A stretch of DNA of 19,518 nt. It comes from Globomyces pollinis-pini. Lineage: Eukaryota > Chytridiomycota > Chytridiomycetes > Rhizophydiales > Globomycetaceae. A program made the translations under genes and the position numbers. Shown piece after piece: positions 8,799 to 18,492 of this stretch (positions within the stretch are counted from its first letter, which is position 1; each line of letters starts with the position of its first letter). Below the pieces are notes generated by a model that was not told where the DNA came from, made no database searches, and worked only from the letters and a program-made list of their open reading frames with translations. Location of the stretch: NCBI GenBank assembly GCA_025399215.1, contig MU621386.1, positions 995-20,512 of the forward strand, given 5' to 3'.

Positions 8799-8872
8799 TT
8801 TGTTATCGTAAGAAAGATGAAAAAAATGTTTGAAAAAATGAGGAATCGCGAAGGTGGCTTGACTTTCTTTGA
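8799..8872. promoter_or_regulatory. 74-bp shared divergent promoter (ATP19-like / VMA12)
   Basis: All DNA between the two start codons. It includes a TCGCGA palindrome at 8846-8851. Two ATGs at 8826 and 8838 lie out of frame with VMA12, so the VMA12 transcript either starts after them or carries an overlapping upstream frame. Confidence 0.5.
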
Positions 8873-9462
8873 ATGTTACTCGTTACCACTCCAAAGATCA
8901 ATGAGGCCTTGGAAAAGCTGGGACGAAAGCAGAAAGAGTTTATTTCTCATCAAGAACTGACCAAGTTAGTCCATGACTTGAAGCAGAGTGATTTGGGAAA
9001 CGATTGTCAGTATAATTTATTGGATTTCATTACTGGAACTCAATTCTATCATCCTACTAAAAAAATCATTCCTCCTTCAAAAGAATATCAAAAAATGATG
9101 GATGATTGTCGTGCTCTTTTGGCTGAGAAAGGTATCTATCTACTCATTGATGTCTAATGATCTTTAGAATATTTACAAATGACTGAAAACTTGGAAACAA
9201 AGAAATTGTCTCTCAGTCCAGGATCAGAATGGAAAGAAGTTCATAAAATGACTACGTCCATTATTAATGTTCTGTTTTCTGTCGTAGCTGTGTTTGTAGC
9301 AGTCTTTTATTTAGGTGAATCTATGCAGATGGATATTGGATTGGTAATGGAATCTAATTTCTTATCATATAGAGAGTTCTGATATCATTAGCAGGTGCAT
9401 TGATTGTGGCCATCGCAGAAGGATGGTTTTTCACAAAGGATTGGGTAATTTCTGATATATGA
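8873..9462 (+). CDS. VMA12: V-ATPase assembly factor Vma12 / TMEM199
   Basis: ER-resident factor (Vph2/Vma12 in yeast, TMEM199 in humans) needed to assemble the membrane Vo sector of the vacuolar proton pump. Three exons with introns 9132-9167 and 9344-9372 give 174 residues. The N-terminal cytosolic part starts with the typical TPKINEALEKL and contains the family segment LLDFITGTQFYHPTK (compare LYELLEGSEIYLP in the human protein), then P-x-x-x-x-EY. Two membrane spans follow near residues 114-137 and 146-168, with the IVAIAEGWF motif in the second, as expected for the family. The gene ends 38 bp from the stop of the convergent helicase gene, so the 3' ends of the two mRNAs probably overlap. 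Confidence 0.88.
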
Positions 9463-9499
9463 CCGACTTTATAATATGTTTTTTGCAATATAATCCATG

Positions 9500-9505
9500 T
9501 TTATT
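9500..9505 (-). terminator. AATAAA overlapping helicase stop codon
   Basis: On the minus strand the final codons read AAA TAA ACA, so AATAAA contains the stop itself. The convergent VMA12 stop is only 38 bp away. Confidence 0.45.
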
Positions 9506-12500
9506 TTACGTAGAGTCTTATCACAGTTCTTTCATCGACACCCACATATCCATCACTGATAGCGAACAAATCATAATCGTATTGTCCCAGATACTTTGGT
9601 GCAGTGAAATCAATATTACTGGAAATATTCACCTTGTTTCCTATAACATTCGGTACCACTCGTTTTAATCCATATAATTCGTTCTTATTGTCTTCTCCTA
9701 AAATTAAGAACCATCCTTCAGTTTGATTCTTTGGGAATCTAGGTGAGTGGACTCGAATATTTGTACTATTTGCACCATTTTTGAGTCTTGTTACTTTAAC
9801 TTGAATTGTATACTGCTCTCCAGCATCAACATACCATCGTCCTTCTTTCTTCTGGGCATTTTTAATACTATAGCTTATCGTAACAAAAGGAATCCGATCA
9901 ACTACGTTTGAGATATCTGTAATTTGTCGTTTTGTCAATCTATCAATTCCGGATAGCAATTTAAACGTCTCGTCTTTTGATAATTTTTTAAAGATACTAA
10001 TATCTTTCACCTGTTCGGAATCATAAACAAGCTTTTCCAAATCAAGTGAGTTAATATGGGGTAGAGATAAGAGAGACGAATCGGTAGGCCATACCGCTTG
10101 TTTTAAGCATTGCATCATCTGAATAACTCCTACTGTCACTTTTAGGTATCCTTTAAAAACTGCCACATCAATCATGGCTTGCATAATACGAATGGACTGA
10201 TCCAAAACGGATATAGTATCTGTAACGTAATCGGCGGAGGGCAAACGATTAAATCTTGACAAATGAGATTGTAATAATAAAAATGATTTTGTGTGTGGAC
10301 TATCATAATGAACCACGGTAGAGTTTGCATCAAATGGTGATTTTCGCTTGTCAAGAAGCGGAACGGGCAAATTCATCTCTAATTCTCGATTCAAAATGTC
10401 TTCATTGTGCCTGACTGGCAGTTCCGAAAATTCCTGTGCATCACATAAAATTCGAAGTAGCTTTGAAAAATGACCGTGTAAAAGCTCTCCTTTGTCAGGA
10501 TCTCCGCGTGATTGATAACCCTTCGCGACTCGATCCTTTAACAACTTAGCAGTAGTATATTTCAAATAGTAGTGGGATGCAATCAAACCATATGGTGTGA
10601 AATTAATTTCCAAATCACTTATAATTTCTATGCAATCTGCCTTTTCCAAAGTTTCTAGAGATTTTTCAATGAGACCGGACAAGTAGATGCTCACAGATTC
10701 ATCACTCCCGTCTTGACAACCATAAAAGGAGGGATTCTACGTATCAGTGAAATGAATTGTTACCATTGACACTCGACGATACAAATAGGTCCAGGTAATG
10801 TAATCCATTGCATCTTGCTTCGTTTTAATAGTCCCAGAAGCAATTTCTATGGTAAAAAAAAGGCAAAAACAATACCAGCATTTATGTGTTCATGCAAGCA
10901 TTCATGTAACGAACTTTCGACTGGAAACGGCTCATGCAAAAACTTCTTGTAAAAGTTCTTTTTAATATCATGTACTAATATTACAGCTACTCCAGTATTT
11001 CCAAACTATATGTTATGGAGTATTATATGGTACCTGAGGCCGGCCAGCACGTCCCATCATTTGCAACACATCCGTGATAGGAAAGTCTTTATAAGCCCTG
11101 GTTTTTGCATCATAAAACTCAGTTCCTTTGACCACAACCAGATGGGCCGGAAAGTTAACACCCCATGCCAGAGTAGAAGTAGCAACTAATATTTGAATTT
11201 TACCATTGCAAAACAGCTCTTCAACAATCTTCCTATCTTTCTCTATTAATCCTGCATGATGAAGACCGATCCCAAACTGCAAGCTCATTTTAAGCGATTG
11301 GTCTTGTATTGGTATGATTATCTGCTCCATTTCATTTTCTGGCATGTGCAGAAATTTTCGAGGGTTGTCATCATTTGCACAAAAAGAGATTAAATCTTGT
11401 GCAGTCAAACGAGTTTGTCTTCTCGATGATACAAAAACAATAACTGGTTTGGCAGGCGAGTGTGTCATTATTGCTGCATACGTCGGTTTGTTCATTGATA
11501 TCATTCTTGGGCAATCTAAAGTTAAAGTAGTGTATAATACAATGCTTTCCAGGGTAACCTTCAATAAAAATCTGTAGAGAAACTGGTCTGACAGAATGCC
11601 TGAAGTTGTAGAGACCAAGGTGGCCAATTCCTAACCAGTCAGCCAAGTCTGTTGCATTTGCTAAAGCAGTACTAAGCCCAACAATTCGGATATTATTCTT
11701 AGTCTTGGCAGATATATAATTCATTCGTGAAACAATAACTTCCAGAATTGGACCTCTATCACCACCCAGAAGATGGATTTCATCAATAATGACGCAGGAT
11801 ACATCTTTGACATAGTTCCTGGTTTTCCATGATCGACTAACCCCATCCCATTTTTCTGGTGTAGTCTAACATATTAATTACTCATAACAACTTACAATAA
11901 TCACATCAGCCCCTTCGATACTCTTTAAATCTGGCGTCACATCCCCAGTTAATTCGACTAATTTCCTTCCCATAAATGGCATCAGTCGTTCCCCCCAATC
12001 CTGAACACGTTCTCGGACTAAGGCTTTTAGTGGAGCGATATAGACCACTTTCGATTTTGGCGCATCTCGAAATGCAGCCCAAAGAGCTAATTCAGCTGCC
12101 ATTGTTTTTCCAGAACCAGTAGGAGCACCTAATAAAATATTCTCTTTTGTATGATACACAGCATGGAAAATTTGTGTTTGTACAGGATTGAAATATTTAA
12201 AGCGTTGCTCATAAACTGCTTCTAATAATGGGTTTTTAAGAGCAGTAATTGGCAGAGGTGATAAATTGAGCAGGTCAGTGTGCAATGCGCGTCCTTGCTC
12301 AGGAAGGATCAAATCTTTGAATAACACTGGTAATGTTGTCTGTGCTCCTAACCAGCGTTCAGACATAGCTTTAATAACGAGTTGAGAAGGCAGACCATCT
12401 ACGTTGGCTGAAGATTGGGGAATGGGGATTGTAAAAGCCAAGTTTTGTAATTCTTGCTTTTTGTGTAGTAGTATAGATTCGTGATACAATATCTCGGCAT

Positions 12501-15500
12501 TTTCTGAATCTTCAACAAAAATAAAGAATGGTTCTGACTTTCCATGAATCTTATCGCTCCAAACAAAGTCTAACAAGTAAAAATTAACATGTACATACCA
12601 TTTATCACATCTAAAGATATTTTCAAAACTGTTCTAGTGATAGGAGCAACGTTCGCAACCAATTTAACCGTGGGAAATTGTGATACAAATGTTTTTAATA
12701 CATTTCCCATTCTAACGTGTCGAACAAGCTCCCCTAACTCTGTTGAATCCATATCACGCATAACTTCGATTGACATTCCATCATTCAGTTGATCTAGCTT
12801 GTATGCTAGATCTTGATGTAAATCAAATTGAAGTAATGGGTGTTGAAAGCTCCATATTCTACGATCGATTGTCTTGCAAAGTATCAAAATTTCGGAAGCA
12901 GTAGGTCCCCAATTTCGGTTAATAGAGATTTCCAACAAAGCCCGCATTATTCTTGTTGAGTTTTGCGCAACATATCCACAGTCCGAAATCAAAGCAAAGT
13001 CATCAATTTTTGCTCTTGATATGTAGGCTTGCAATAGGATATTTGCTTTTCCATAGTTTGTGTCGACCCCACCCTTACTATAAGCAAATATACAAATAAA
13101 TACCTTCACATGATATTCACATTCATTTTCTAATAGCCTTTTGAGTTCAATAATTTCGTCTTGACGAACTGTTATATTTTCAAACTCTGAACTCAAACAC
13201 AGCATAGCTAATACGTCTGCACCAGTCATATCTGGCTTCATTAAAGAATTGAAAATTTCGATAGTGTTGTGGTTAATGTAAAATCCACTAGCAGTTCTCC
13301 CTAAATCCTTTGATGTCATATAACCAGTTCTTTCATCAAATATAATCATTTGAGTTTTGTGCAACTTATTTGCAGCACTGACAATTAAATCCCTTCGCTT
13401 GCCACCTAAATGAGGGTCTTCTTCCACTGATTGCCAATCTAACCCATATTCGAAAGGATTCTTTTTCATTCGCACATAAAGATAGGTATAAGAGAGCCAT
13501 TTAATAGCTTCATCGATGTTAGTTACAGTGCCTAGTGATATCTCAGCATTGAGATTATTCACTAGATTTTTGCCAAAGGATGATTCAATTGGGTGCTGTT
13601 GAGTCATAGACGATACATAATGCTGTAATTTATCATGCGAAGTTATAATGTAACCGACACCACGATCTTCAAATTGAGGTCTGTACAATTAAATCCACAA
13701 TGCCAGTTACCTTCCAGCTCTACCAAAAATCTGCAATACATCCAATATTGATAAATCTACGAAAGACCCTTTTTCCGCATTGTACAACTGTGTGCCTTTA
13801 ATAACTACCGCATATGCAGGTAAATTAACACCTGTAATGATTAGTATTCAAAACTAAGTCACCCCAAGCCAAAGTTGCAGTACAGCACAACACTTTTAAC
13901 AAGCCTTTCTCAAACATTCTCTCTGCAAGTGTACGATCGGAACGCAACATTCCCGCATGATGAATACCTATACCAGACGAGAACAATTCTTTTAATTCCC
14001 GGTTTCGAGACTTCTGTAGCTCTTTTTGAAACAATCCATACATCTCATGTTCGGAATTATCAAAGAGTGCTACTGTGTTAAAAAATCAGTAAACACTAAC
14101 CTAACTCTCCTAAATTTGTGGCCTCTTCGATCAAGCTTTGACCAGATTTTACTGTGTCTTTTCTAGAATGAACAAATACCATGACTTGATGACCGTCTCT
14201 TAACAATTCCGACACTTTTGCGTAGCAATGCGAATTCATTTTAGATTTGAATACTGTACTTCCAGCTTTAGACTTAATTCCCAAAAAATGTTGCTCCAAA
14301 GGTACTGGTCTGAACCCACCATCAAAGAAAAAGAGACCCTGATATGGATTCACACTAAATGGTTTGAAAAACAACTACGTACCCTAAGAATGTCGCCACA
14401 TCAATAAAGTTTGGCAGAGTAGCAGATAACCCAACAATTCGAATCATGGATTGGGATGACTCAACCAGTCTTAAAGTTCTTGCTACAATACTTTCGATTA
14501 CAGCACCTCTATCTTCATGCAATAAGTGAACTTCATCGATAATTAGAAGCTTTACTTTCTGTACTAATTGCGTATCTCCAATACTTTTCCTAGTTACCAC
14601 ATCCCACTACTATCAATAACATAATCTAAACCTTTTCCGGAGTGGTAACAATCATCTGTGTGCTATTAATTTCTGCTTTTGTAAGTTGCATATCACCCGT
14701 TAATTCTCTCACGTTTAATCCCAAATAGCTTAAACGACCTGAAAATTTCCGTACTATTTCAGCTGCTAATGCTTTCATAGGTGCTACATAAACAATTTTA
14801 AAATCATCAAGAGCAATAAATCCATTTGATCGATGTTGGGAAATGGCTCGAATAACGGTTAACATAGCAACATCTGTTTTACCCTAAATGTCAGTGGTTT
14901 AAAAAACTTACCGCACCAGTTGGTGCGCATACTAGCATGTTTTCGTTTGTATGAAATCCAATTGGATAAACGATAGATTGAACTCTGTTCAGACTCTTAT
15001 AGCCTTTAAAGCTCGGTCTAATCCATTCATCAAACATGTCAATCGTAACGATTGATTCACTAGTTCTCACTGGTGCTGGCACTGACACTGGGATTACAAC
15101 TTCCTCCATGTCGCCAAAGTCTTCTCGTGTACTACCAACTGGTAGAACAAACTGAGTCCCAAACACAGAAAGGTGAGACCCACCAGTACCAGATTGGTAA
15201 ACATTTGGATAGCTAGGCTCTTTTGGTTTTATCTTCAGCTAGAATAATTAGCAATATGTACCAACTTGTTTTTTGATGGAATTCGTTGCATTATCCATCA
15301 GCTGCATGGAACGCGCCTGCTTCAAGAAATCCCCATCTAATTCATTTCTTGAGTCATTTTCTCCGTCTGTATATGAGAAGGAGTTAATATTTACCACTTC
15401 TATTTTTAAATTTACCCTTCTTCCACTGTTTTTGTGATTGTTTCTCCAATAACTTCTGTTCAGCAGTCTTAATAGTAACTGTGGTTCCGTGATTGGTTGA

Positions 15501-16221
15501 TCTATCTGGTTTTATTGGTTGAGACAGATTGTAGTTTGACTCTATTGCTGTTGATTTTGGAGTATTCTTAACAAAATCTGTTCGATTTGATATTAAGTTC
15601 GATATTAAATCTAGATTGGCATATCCAATCAAATCAACCAATTGACTCTCAATATCAGACTCTTTTCCAATTATCCAATTATTTCTTACCTGGTTTGTAC
15701 AAAATATCGGCTATATCAGAACAAAGACTTGTTTCACTAAGTATACTATCCGGTGCATATTTATCAATATGCATTTTACATAAACTAGGGGATTAGCTAT
15801 AAGAACTGTGAATAATACCGCAGTAACCAATTGTAATCGAATTTGACAACATTTGATTCATTAGAAGCAGGCAATGAAGGTGTTACTTTTGGATTGAATT
15901 TGATATCTGAACCAAAAGAACGATTAGAATCATCACATGAATGAAGTGAATTAGCATAGTATTCAAAACAGTTGTTAAATTTCTTAATTGAATCTATCCA
16001 ATTTAAAGATTCAGTTAAAGTATCAGAGTTGATTTCATTCCCTATTAAAAGATCCAGTATCATTTGTGTGTTCAATATTATTTGATGAATTGCAAATATA
16101 CCAAAAAAATGCTGTGAGTCAATTGACTCAGAATTAGAAAGAAATTTAACAGGAGACAAAGTTACTGAAATATTATGTAATTTAAACCACTAATAATCAG
16201 CATCAGTTTCCAGAATCCCAT
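9501..16221 (-). CDS. SLH1: ASCC3/Slh1-type tandem Ski2-like helicase
   Basis: Large SF2 helicase; yeast Slh1 splits collided ribosomes in the RQT complex, and human ASCC3 also acts in alkylation repair. Nineteen exons (18 introns of 25-34 nt) give 2069 residues; human has about 2200 and yeast 1967. Cassette 1: Walker A APTGAGKT near 385-392, split by an intron; DEVH near 497-500; HHAGM; ATLAWG; then a first Sec63 unit. Cassette 2: GAPTGSGKT near 1241-1249, DEIH near 1346-1349, [29 protein letters not shown], then a second Sec63 unit. Both ATPase sites look intact, unlike Brr2, whose second cassette is degenerate. Introns: 16165-16190, 15785-15818, 15662-15689, 15367-15394, 15239-15265, 14884-14911, 14607-14631, 14355-14382, 14073-14100, 13832-13862, 13681-13710, 13074-13103, 12570-12598, 11866-11895, 11516-11540, 11006-11033, 10847-10875, 10737-10763. 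The start in a 31-nt first exon is the weakest part. Confidence 0.93.
16165..16190 (-). other. First intron of helicase gene, least certain junction
   Basis: A 26-nt GTGGTT...TTTCAG segment links a 31-nt exon beginning at the ATG 16221 ([10 protein letters not shown]) to the long frame that lacks its own upstream ATG. Chosen because the frame then starts with Met and the total CDS is divisible by three. A start at a later internal Met is the alternative. Confidence 0.45.
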
Positions 16222-16464
16222 TAGTTAGTTATCAGTACCTGCTATAGAGCAGATAGAAAGCGATATATCACTTGTCAATTTAACAATTTTTCAATTATTT
16301 GAGTAGTGACTTATCCTGTCAATTTCATTTTTAATAGATTTATCCGATGTAATATACTGTATAATATTGTTTGGTCCAAGTTACATCAATAATGAATGAC
16401 TTGTTTGGGTGCACAGAACTAGTATACTAAGGCCGTGAATGGAGTGTAGGAGCCAATGTATGGA
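16222..16464. other. Divergent intergenic region
   Basis: AT-rich DNA upstream of both the helicase gene and the DUF3455 gene. No gene seen. Confidence 0.5.
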
Positions 16465-16556
16465 GCGAGCAAACAAATAAAAGGCGTGGAGACTAATGTG
16501 TTAAGCGAGCAAACAAACAGGAGCGGAGTGGAGAGTAATGTGATCAAACAAACATC
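16465..16556. repeat. Degenerate 40-42 bp tandem repeat upstream of DUF3455 gene
   Basis: Unit 1 (16465-16504) and unit 2 (16505-16546) both read GCGAGCAAACAAA, then a GGAGTGGAGA/GCGTGGAGA core, then TAATGTG. A partial third AACAAACATC follows. A weaker GGAGTG...AATGTATGGA copy lies just upstream (from about 16439). These lie 70-170 bp before the DUF3455 start codon and could be promoter elements. Confidence 0.6.
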
Positions 16557-16575
16557 AAATCCATCTGTTATTTCC

Positions 16576-16583
16576 TATAAATA
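16576..16583 (+). promoter_or_regulatory. TATA box of DUF3455 gene
   Basis: TATAAATA, within CCTATAAATAG, lies 39 bases before the ATG. It is the clearest core-promoter motif in the window. Confidence 0.6.
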
Positions 16584-16614
16584 GTGAGGATTAGATCCAT
16601 AATATTATATTTAA

Positions 16615-17169
16615 ATGAAATCAACCTTTATTTTCGCGTCTCTCACTGCTGTTCTAGCTGCTCCAGCGCCAAGTACACTCTTTGGAGCCATTGCCAAAGA
16701 TATCACTACTTTCAACCGCTTGACTGAATTACTTCCAGTTGGTGAAAAATTGATTTACTCAGGTAGTGCCAAGGGAACTCAAAATTACGCTTGTAAAGAT
16801 GGGAAGTTTGCACTCGCTTCTGCAAATGCCGTTCTGGTGTCCATGAATCCCAACGACCACGTTAACCAAGACACTGTACAACACTACTTTTTGGACGTTG
16901 CTATTGATGGCGCTCGAGCAACCTGGAAATATGATCCGGATGGTTCTATCGTCACTGGAAAAGCATTAATCAAAAAAGATGATCCTAATCCCAACAATAT
17001 TCAATGGTTAAAGGTTGGTATCACTCTACATAGTGGAAACACAGGATTCTTCTCCAACGTGAAAACGGTGCTGAGAGTGAACACTAAAGGTGGTATGCCT
17101 CCATCGTCTTGTATTGGAGACAGCACCATTCAAGTGAAATACAAAACAGATTACCTTTTCTTCCAATAA
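16615..17169 (+). CDS. Secreted DUF3455 family protein
   Basis: A 184-residue intronless gene. A signal peptide (MKSTFIFASLTAVLAAPAPS) is followed by a DUF3455 domain, recognised by QNYACKDGKFALASANAVL, a middle ATWKYDPDGSIVTGKAL (compare W..DGS.V.GK in the family), IQWLKV, the GNTGFFSNVKTVLRVNTKGG core and the terminal KYKTDYLFF. The family occurs in many fungi and in bacteria as small secreted proteins of unknown biochemical role. The first mature Cys is in YAC and the second in SSC, possibly a disulfide. The TATA box sits 39 bp upstream and AATAAA overlaps the stop. The gene lacks the tiny introns of the housekeeping genes and has more C-ending codons, which may reflect strong expression or past acquisition (inference). 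Confidence 0.85.
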   Translation: MKSTFIFASLTAVLAAPAPSTLFGAIAKDITTFNRLTELLPVGEKLIYSGSAKGTQNYACKDGKFALASANAVLVSMNPNDHVNQDTVQHYFLDVAIDGARATWKYDPDGSIVTGKALIKKDDPNPNNIQWLKVGITLHSGNTGFFSNVKTVLRVNTKGGMPPSSCIGDSTIQVKYKTDYLFFQ

Positions 17170-17170
17170 A
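17165..17170 (+). terminator. AATAAA overlapping DUF3455 stop codon
   Basis: The gene ends CAA TAA A, so AATAAA contains the stop. The same string ends the broken copy downstream. Confidence 0.4.
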
Positions 17171-17250
17171 CCTCCTCTGTTCGATAATCTCTTTTAGTCT
17201 GATTGTACAGCATAAAGGAGAGAAACAAACGGTTAGCAAAAAGACAAGTG

Positions 17251-17413
17251 ATGAAAGTTGTTATCACTCAGCATAGTGGAAACACTGGATTTTTCTACAA
17301 CGTGAAAACGGTATTGAGAGTGAACACTGAAGGTGGTATGCCTCCAGCTTCTTGTACTGGAGACAGCACATTCAAGTAAATTACAAGACTGATTACCTTT
17401 TCTTCCAATAAAA
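17251..17413 (+). pseudogene. Truncated, frameshifted copy of DUF3455 gene 3' end
   Basis: Matches the last third of the upstream DUF3455 gene (about 17010-17172): ATCACTC.GCATAGTGGAAAC and GTGAAAACGGTATTGAGAGTG are plain. The copy lacks the signal peptide and the first two thirds. One base is missing in the GACAGCACATTC segment (the intact gene has GACAGCACCATTC), which shifts the frame and gives an early TAA. The terminal TTACCTTTTCTTCCAATAAA is retained. It is a tandem partial duplication in the same orientation, now a pseudogene. No repair or alternative product is implied. Confidence 0.85.
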
Positions 17414-17453
17414 ACTGAATACCCGTTTCACGAATTGATGCGATTGGTTCCAA

Positions 17454-17525
17454 TACGTTTCTTTTCTGTTTAGTGTTATTAAGTGTCCAGAAAGACCATT
17501 ACGTTTCTTTTGAGTGTCCAGAAAA
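17454..17525. repeat. Short imperfect direct repeat
   Basis: TACGTTTCTTTT and AGTGTCCAGAAA occur twice in the same order (17454-17494 and 17500-17525), with about 16 bases absent from between them in the second copy. Minor local duplication. Confidence 0.5.
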
Positions 17526-17619
17526 AACGTCAATACAGTACTGCTTCCATAAAACAACACCAAAACAATTTGTAGTGTATAGGGGGGGATTGACAGAACA
17601 AAGATTGGCAAAAAGCAAG

Positions 17620-17701
17620 TGAGCGGAGTGGGATTCGAACCCACGCCTCCGAAGAGATCACGGCCTTAACGTGACGCCTTAGACCGCTCGGCCATCCGCC
17701 C
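17620..17701 (-). tRNA. tRNA-Leu (anticodon AAG)
   Basis: On the minus strand the acceptor GGGCGGA (17701-17695) pairs with TCCGCTC (17627-17621), with discriminator A at 17620. The anticodon stem is TCACG/CGTGA, with loop TTAAGGC and anticodon AAG at 17667-17665. The class II variable arm has the CTC-TTCG-GAG hairpin, and the T arm is GTGGG-TTCGAAT-CCCAC. A34 is presumably read as inosine, decoding CUU/CUC. It differs from the other Leu tRNA at about 8 of 82 positions, several of them compensatory in stems. A run of five T follows on the transcribed strand (plus 17610-17614), fitting a Pol III terminator. No intron. Confidence 0.95.
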
Positions 17702-18474
17702 AACTTGAAATGTCTGTCCGATTACACACTATAATCTGCATCTCATATACTACCATCCAATTCTCGTCATATCTCAATTTCATGTCTATTTCTTTCCTGC
17801 TGACTACTCGTACTGTACTGTATAAGTGATTCGTTAGAAACTTAGATATGCTATTATGAAACAACTTGAAATGTTCTTGTTAAGTTGTTTCCTAGCTGTA
17901 CATCCAGAATATTCAACACACCGGTTCAAAATAAAAATCTAATTTCATTGGATGGCATGTGACTTAGAAATAGGTTTTTAGTTGAGTAAGTTCTTTATTC
18001 AAAAATAACTATCTTTTAAGCAAACATAACAATGAATTCATATTGTTTAATCAACGAACAATCACTTCATTGTGACGTGTCTTCAATTCATTGGTTGATT
18101 GAATCTTTAATTGTTTAAACTTCTTTGCTTCTTCAAAGTCTATTTCTGATTATGTGTTTTTACCATGGAAGTTTCAGTTTACATCTACTGAGTGTCCAAG
18201 ATTAAATTATTTTCTAAATTCGCGTCCCTCTTTCCTCTTGTTAAGCGTTCCGAAAAAGGCCTTGAAAAAGTAAGGAACATACCATACACTCACTAATTAC
18301 GAAGATGTAAGCAAAACAATTACCTGTTATTGACGTATTGCGATACACAGGTTCTAAATTGATTACAGAAAAACATCTTTTTAGTTTGAAGAAGCCAATA
18401 TTCTACTCATATTGTTTCGTTCATTTTAAACGCTTAAACGCATTGAATTAAGAATGTAGAGCAAAAAGAATGTC
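17702..18474. other. Long intergenic region, no gene seen
   Basis: AT-rich DNA without a convincing frame. The 13-base word CAACTTGAAATGT abuts the tRNA 5' end (17701-17713) and recurs at 17862-17874. Nothing else is recognisable. Confidence 0.55.
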
Positions 18475-18480
18475 TTTATT
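18475..18480 (-). terminator. AATAAA signal of Cys-rich gene
   Basis: TTTATT on the plus strand gives AATAAA on the minus strand, 12 bases after the stop codon. Confidence 0.45.
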
Positions 18481-18492
18481 GTTGTCAATAGT

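Noticed and set aside
9501..16221. Brr2 (U5 snRNP helicase) for the large gene
   Set aside because: Both cassettes keep intact Walker A and DExH motifs, and the cassette sequences, the Sec63 segments and the N-terminal WLLRLCKMH region fit ASCC3/Slh1 better.
17393..17644. Minus-strand 83-codon frame
   Set aside because: It overlaps the tRNA and the tail of the DUF3455 pseudogene; a chance frame.
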